Part shown: piece by piece, positions 63,493-64,000 of the stretch
Numbering within the stretch: the first letter of the stretch is position 1
Layout of the letters: each line of letters starts with the position of its first letter
Source: Azolla caroliniana
Taxonomy: Eukaryota; Polypodiophyta
Direction: 5' to 3'
Assembly (NCBI GenBank): GCA_043228905.1
Contig: JBHGNT010000018.1
Location: forward strand, 13,144,001 to 13,208,000
Length of the DNA: 64,000 nt
The notes under the pieces: generated by a model
What the model was told of the DNA's origin: nothing
The model's input: the letters and a program-made list of their open reading frames with translations, nothing else
Database searches by the model: none
Made by a program: the position numbers and the translations under genes

Positions 63493-64000
63493 CCGTCCAT
63501 TGAAATGGTACTTGGTGCATTGTGGCCTGCAACGACGTTGCGAAGTCCGCCATGTATCTCTACATCCGGTTATGCCACCGGATTTGACCTAAAAATCAGG
63601 TTAGTGTTTTGGCATTCGTTGGGGCTACTGCCCCCAGGATAACCCTTACCTTATTTGGATCGACCAAAATCCCCTCCTTGCTCACAATATGCCCTAATAG
63701 CATGCCTCTTGTGACTCCGAATACACATTTGGCTGGATTCAAACTTAGTCGCGAAATTCGATATTTTTCTAGACACCTCCGAAGATGGCCCAGGTGTTTG
63801 TCTTTCTAGTTGTACACTACAAAATCATCAAGGAATACTTGCATGAATGCCAGAATATAATCGCTGAAAATCTCCATAATGATTCGTTGAAATGTTGTTG
63901 GTGTTGTCTTTAATCCGAACCATAGTATGAACCATACGTACCATACGTGTATTTGCATTCGAGCATGGTAAACACCCTCTGAGAATGGTAAATACCATAC
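63493..64000 (-). pseudogene. pol: gypsy-B (-): reverse transcriptase (continues beyond window)
   Basis: Reads FGLKTTPTTFQRIIMEIF, the catalytic FLDD (QVFLDDFVVYN), a TAG directly after VVYN, then HLGHLRRCLEK, LNPAKCVFGVTRGMLLGHIV and ILVDPNKV, homologous to 49400-49700 of gypsy-B (+). Cut at 63496 by NA2, after which RNase H continues at 59911. Confidence 0.83.

Larger units (their letters stand above)
36460..64000 (-). mobile_element. Ty3/gypsy gypsy-B (-) copy, split by four insertions
   Basis: Minus-strand pieces in order from the right: RT (64000-63497), RNase H and linker (59907-59392), integrase (56470-54997), integrase C terminus (44785-44392), ORF3 N-terminal part (44340-43297) and ORF3 coiled coil (38175-36460). 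The inserts are NA2, F, gypsy-B (+) and copia-D. The element extends beyond the right window edge; its 3' LTR is missing at the left. Confidence 0.85.

Overview
The window comes from a land-plant nuclear genome. It is almost entirely transposable elements, and I found no host protein-coding gene, rRNA or ordinary tRNA gene. The plant assignment rests on chromodomain Ty3/gypsy elements, Ty1/copia elements with an initiator-Met primer site (TGGTATCAGAGC), 4-5 bp target duplications, plant telo-box repeats, and decay dominated by C-to-T stop codons as expected from cytosine methylation. The species cannot be read from the sequence. Element names used here (gypsy-A, gypsy-B, F, NA, copia-C1/C2/D/E) are local labels.

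Layout. 1-9561: gypsy-A copy 1 (+), a chromovirus. Its integrase is split at 3790 by a non-autonomous LTR element, NA1 (3794-8305, target duplication ACGG). 9562-12211: gypsy-A copy 2 (-), which copy 1 appears to have entered. 12681-18371: a 5.7-kb DNA element with 24-bp terminal inverted repeats and an ACAT duplication. It carries two convergent intron-containing genes, and both introns are filled with tandem repeats. 19318-34530: copia-C1 (-), interrupted by a complete copia-C2 (21309-27098), a solo C2-type LTR (to 28088), and a solo NA-type LTR (30506-34002) that itself holds a 5'-truncated gypsy-B piece (30991-33778). 34531-36440: about 240-bp repeats, a diverged gypsy-B ORF3 fragment with its LTR, and a copia-E end. 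About 36460-64000: gypsy-B (-), split by copia-D (38176-43296), a full gypsy-B (+) copy (44786-54996), gypsy F (56476-59391) and NA2 (59912-63492).

How the parts work together. The autonomous families supply Gag, protease, reverse transcriptase, RNase H and integrase. The NA family has LTRs, a primer site, a polypurine tract and a Gag-like frame but no pol, so it must use enzymes in trans. Gypsy-B carries an extra 3' ORF after integrase, encoding about 980 codons with a conserved N-terminal domain and a long coiled coil. Every pol frame seen here carries stops, frameshifts or deletions.

The observations most worth following up are: the TIR element with repeat-filled introns; an extended heat-shock-element array next to TATA in the F LTRs; the gypsy-B coiled-coil ORF3; antisense tRNA-like (pol III box) modules inside LTRs; and the C-to-T stop spectrum.
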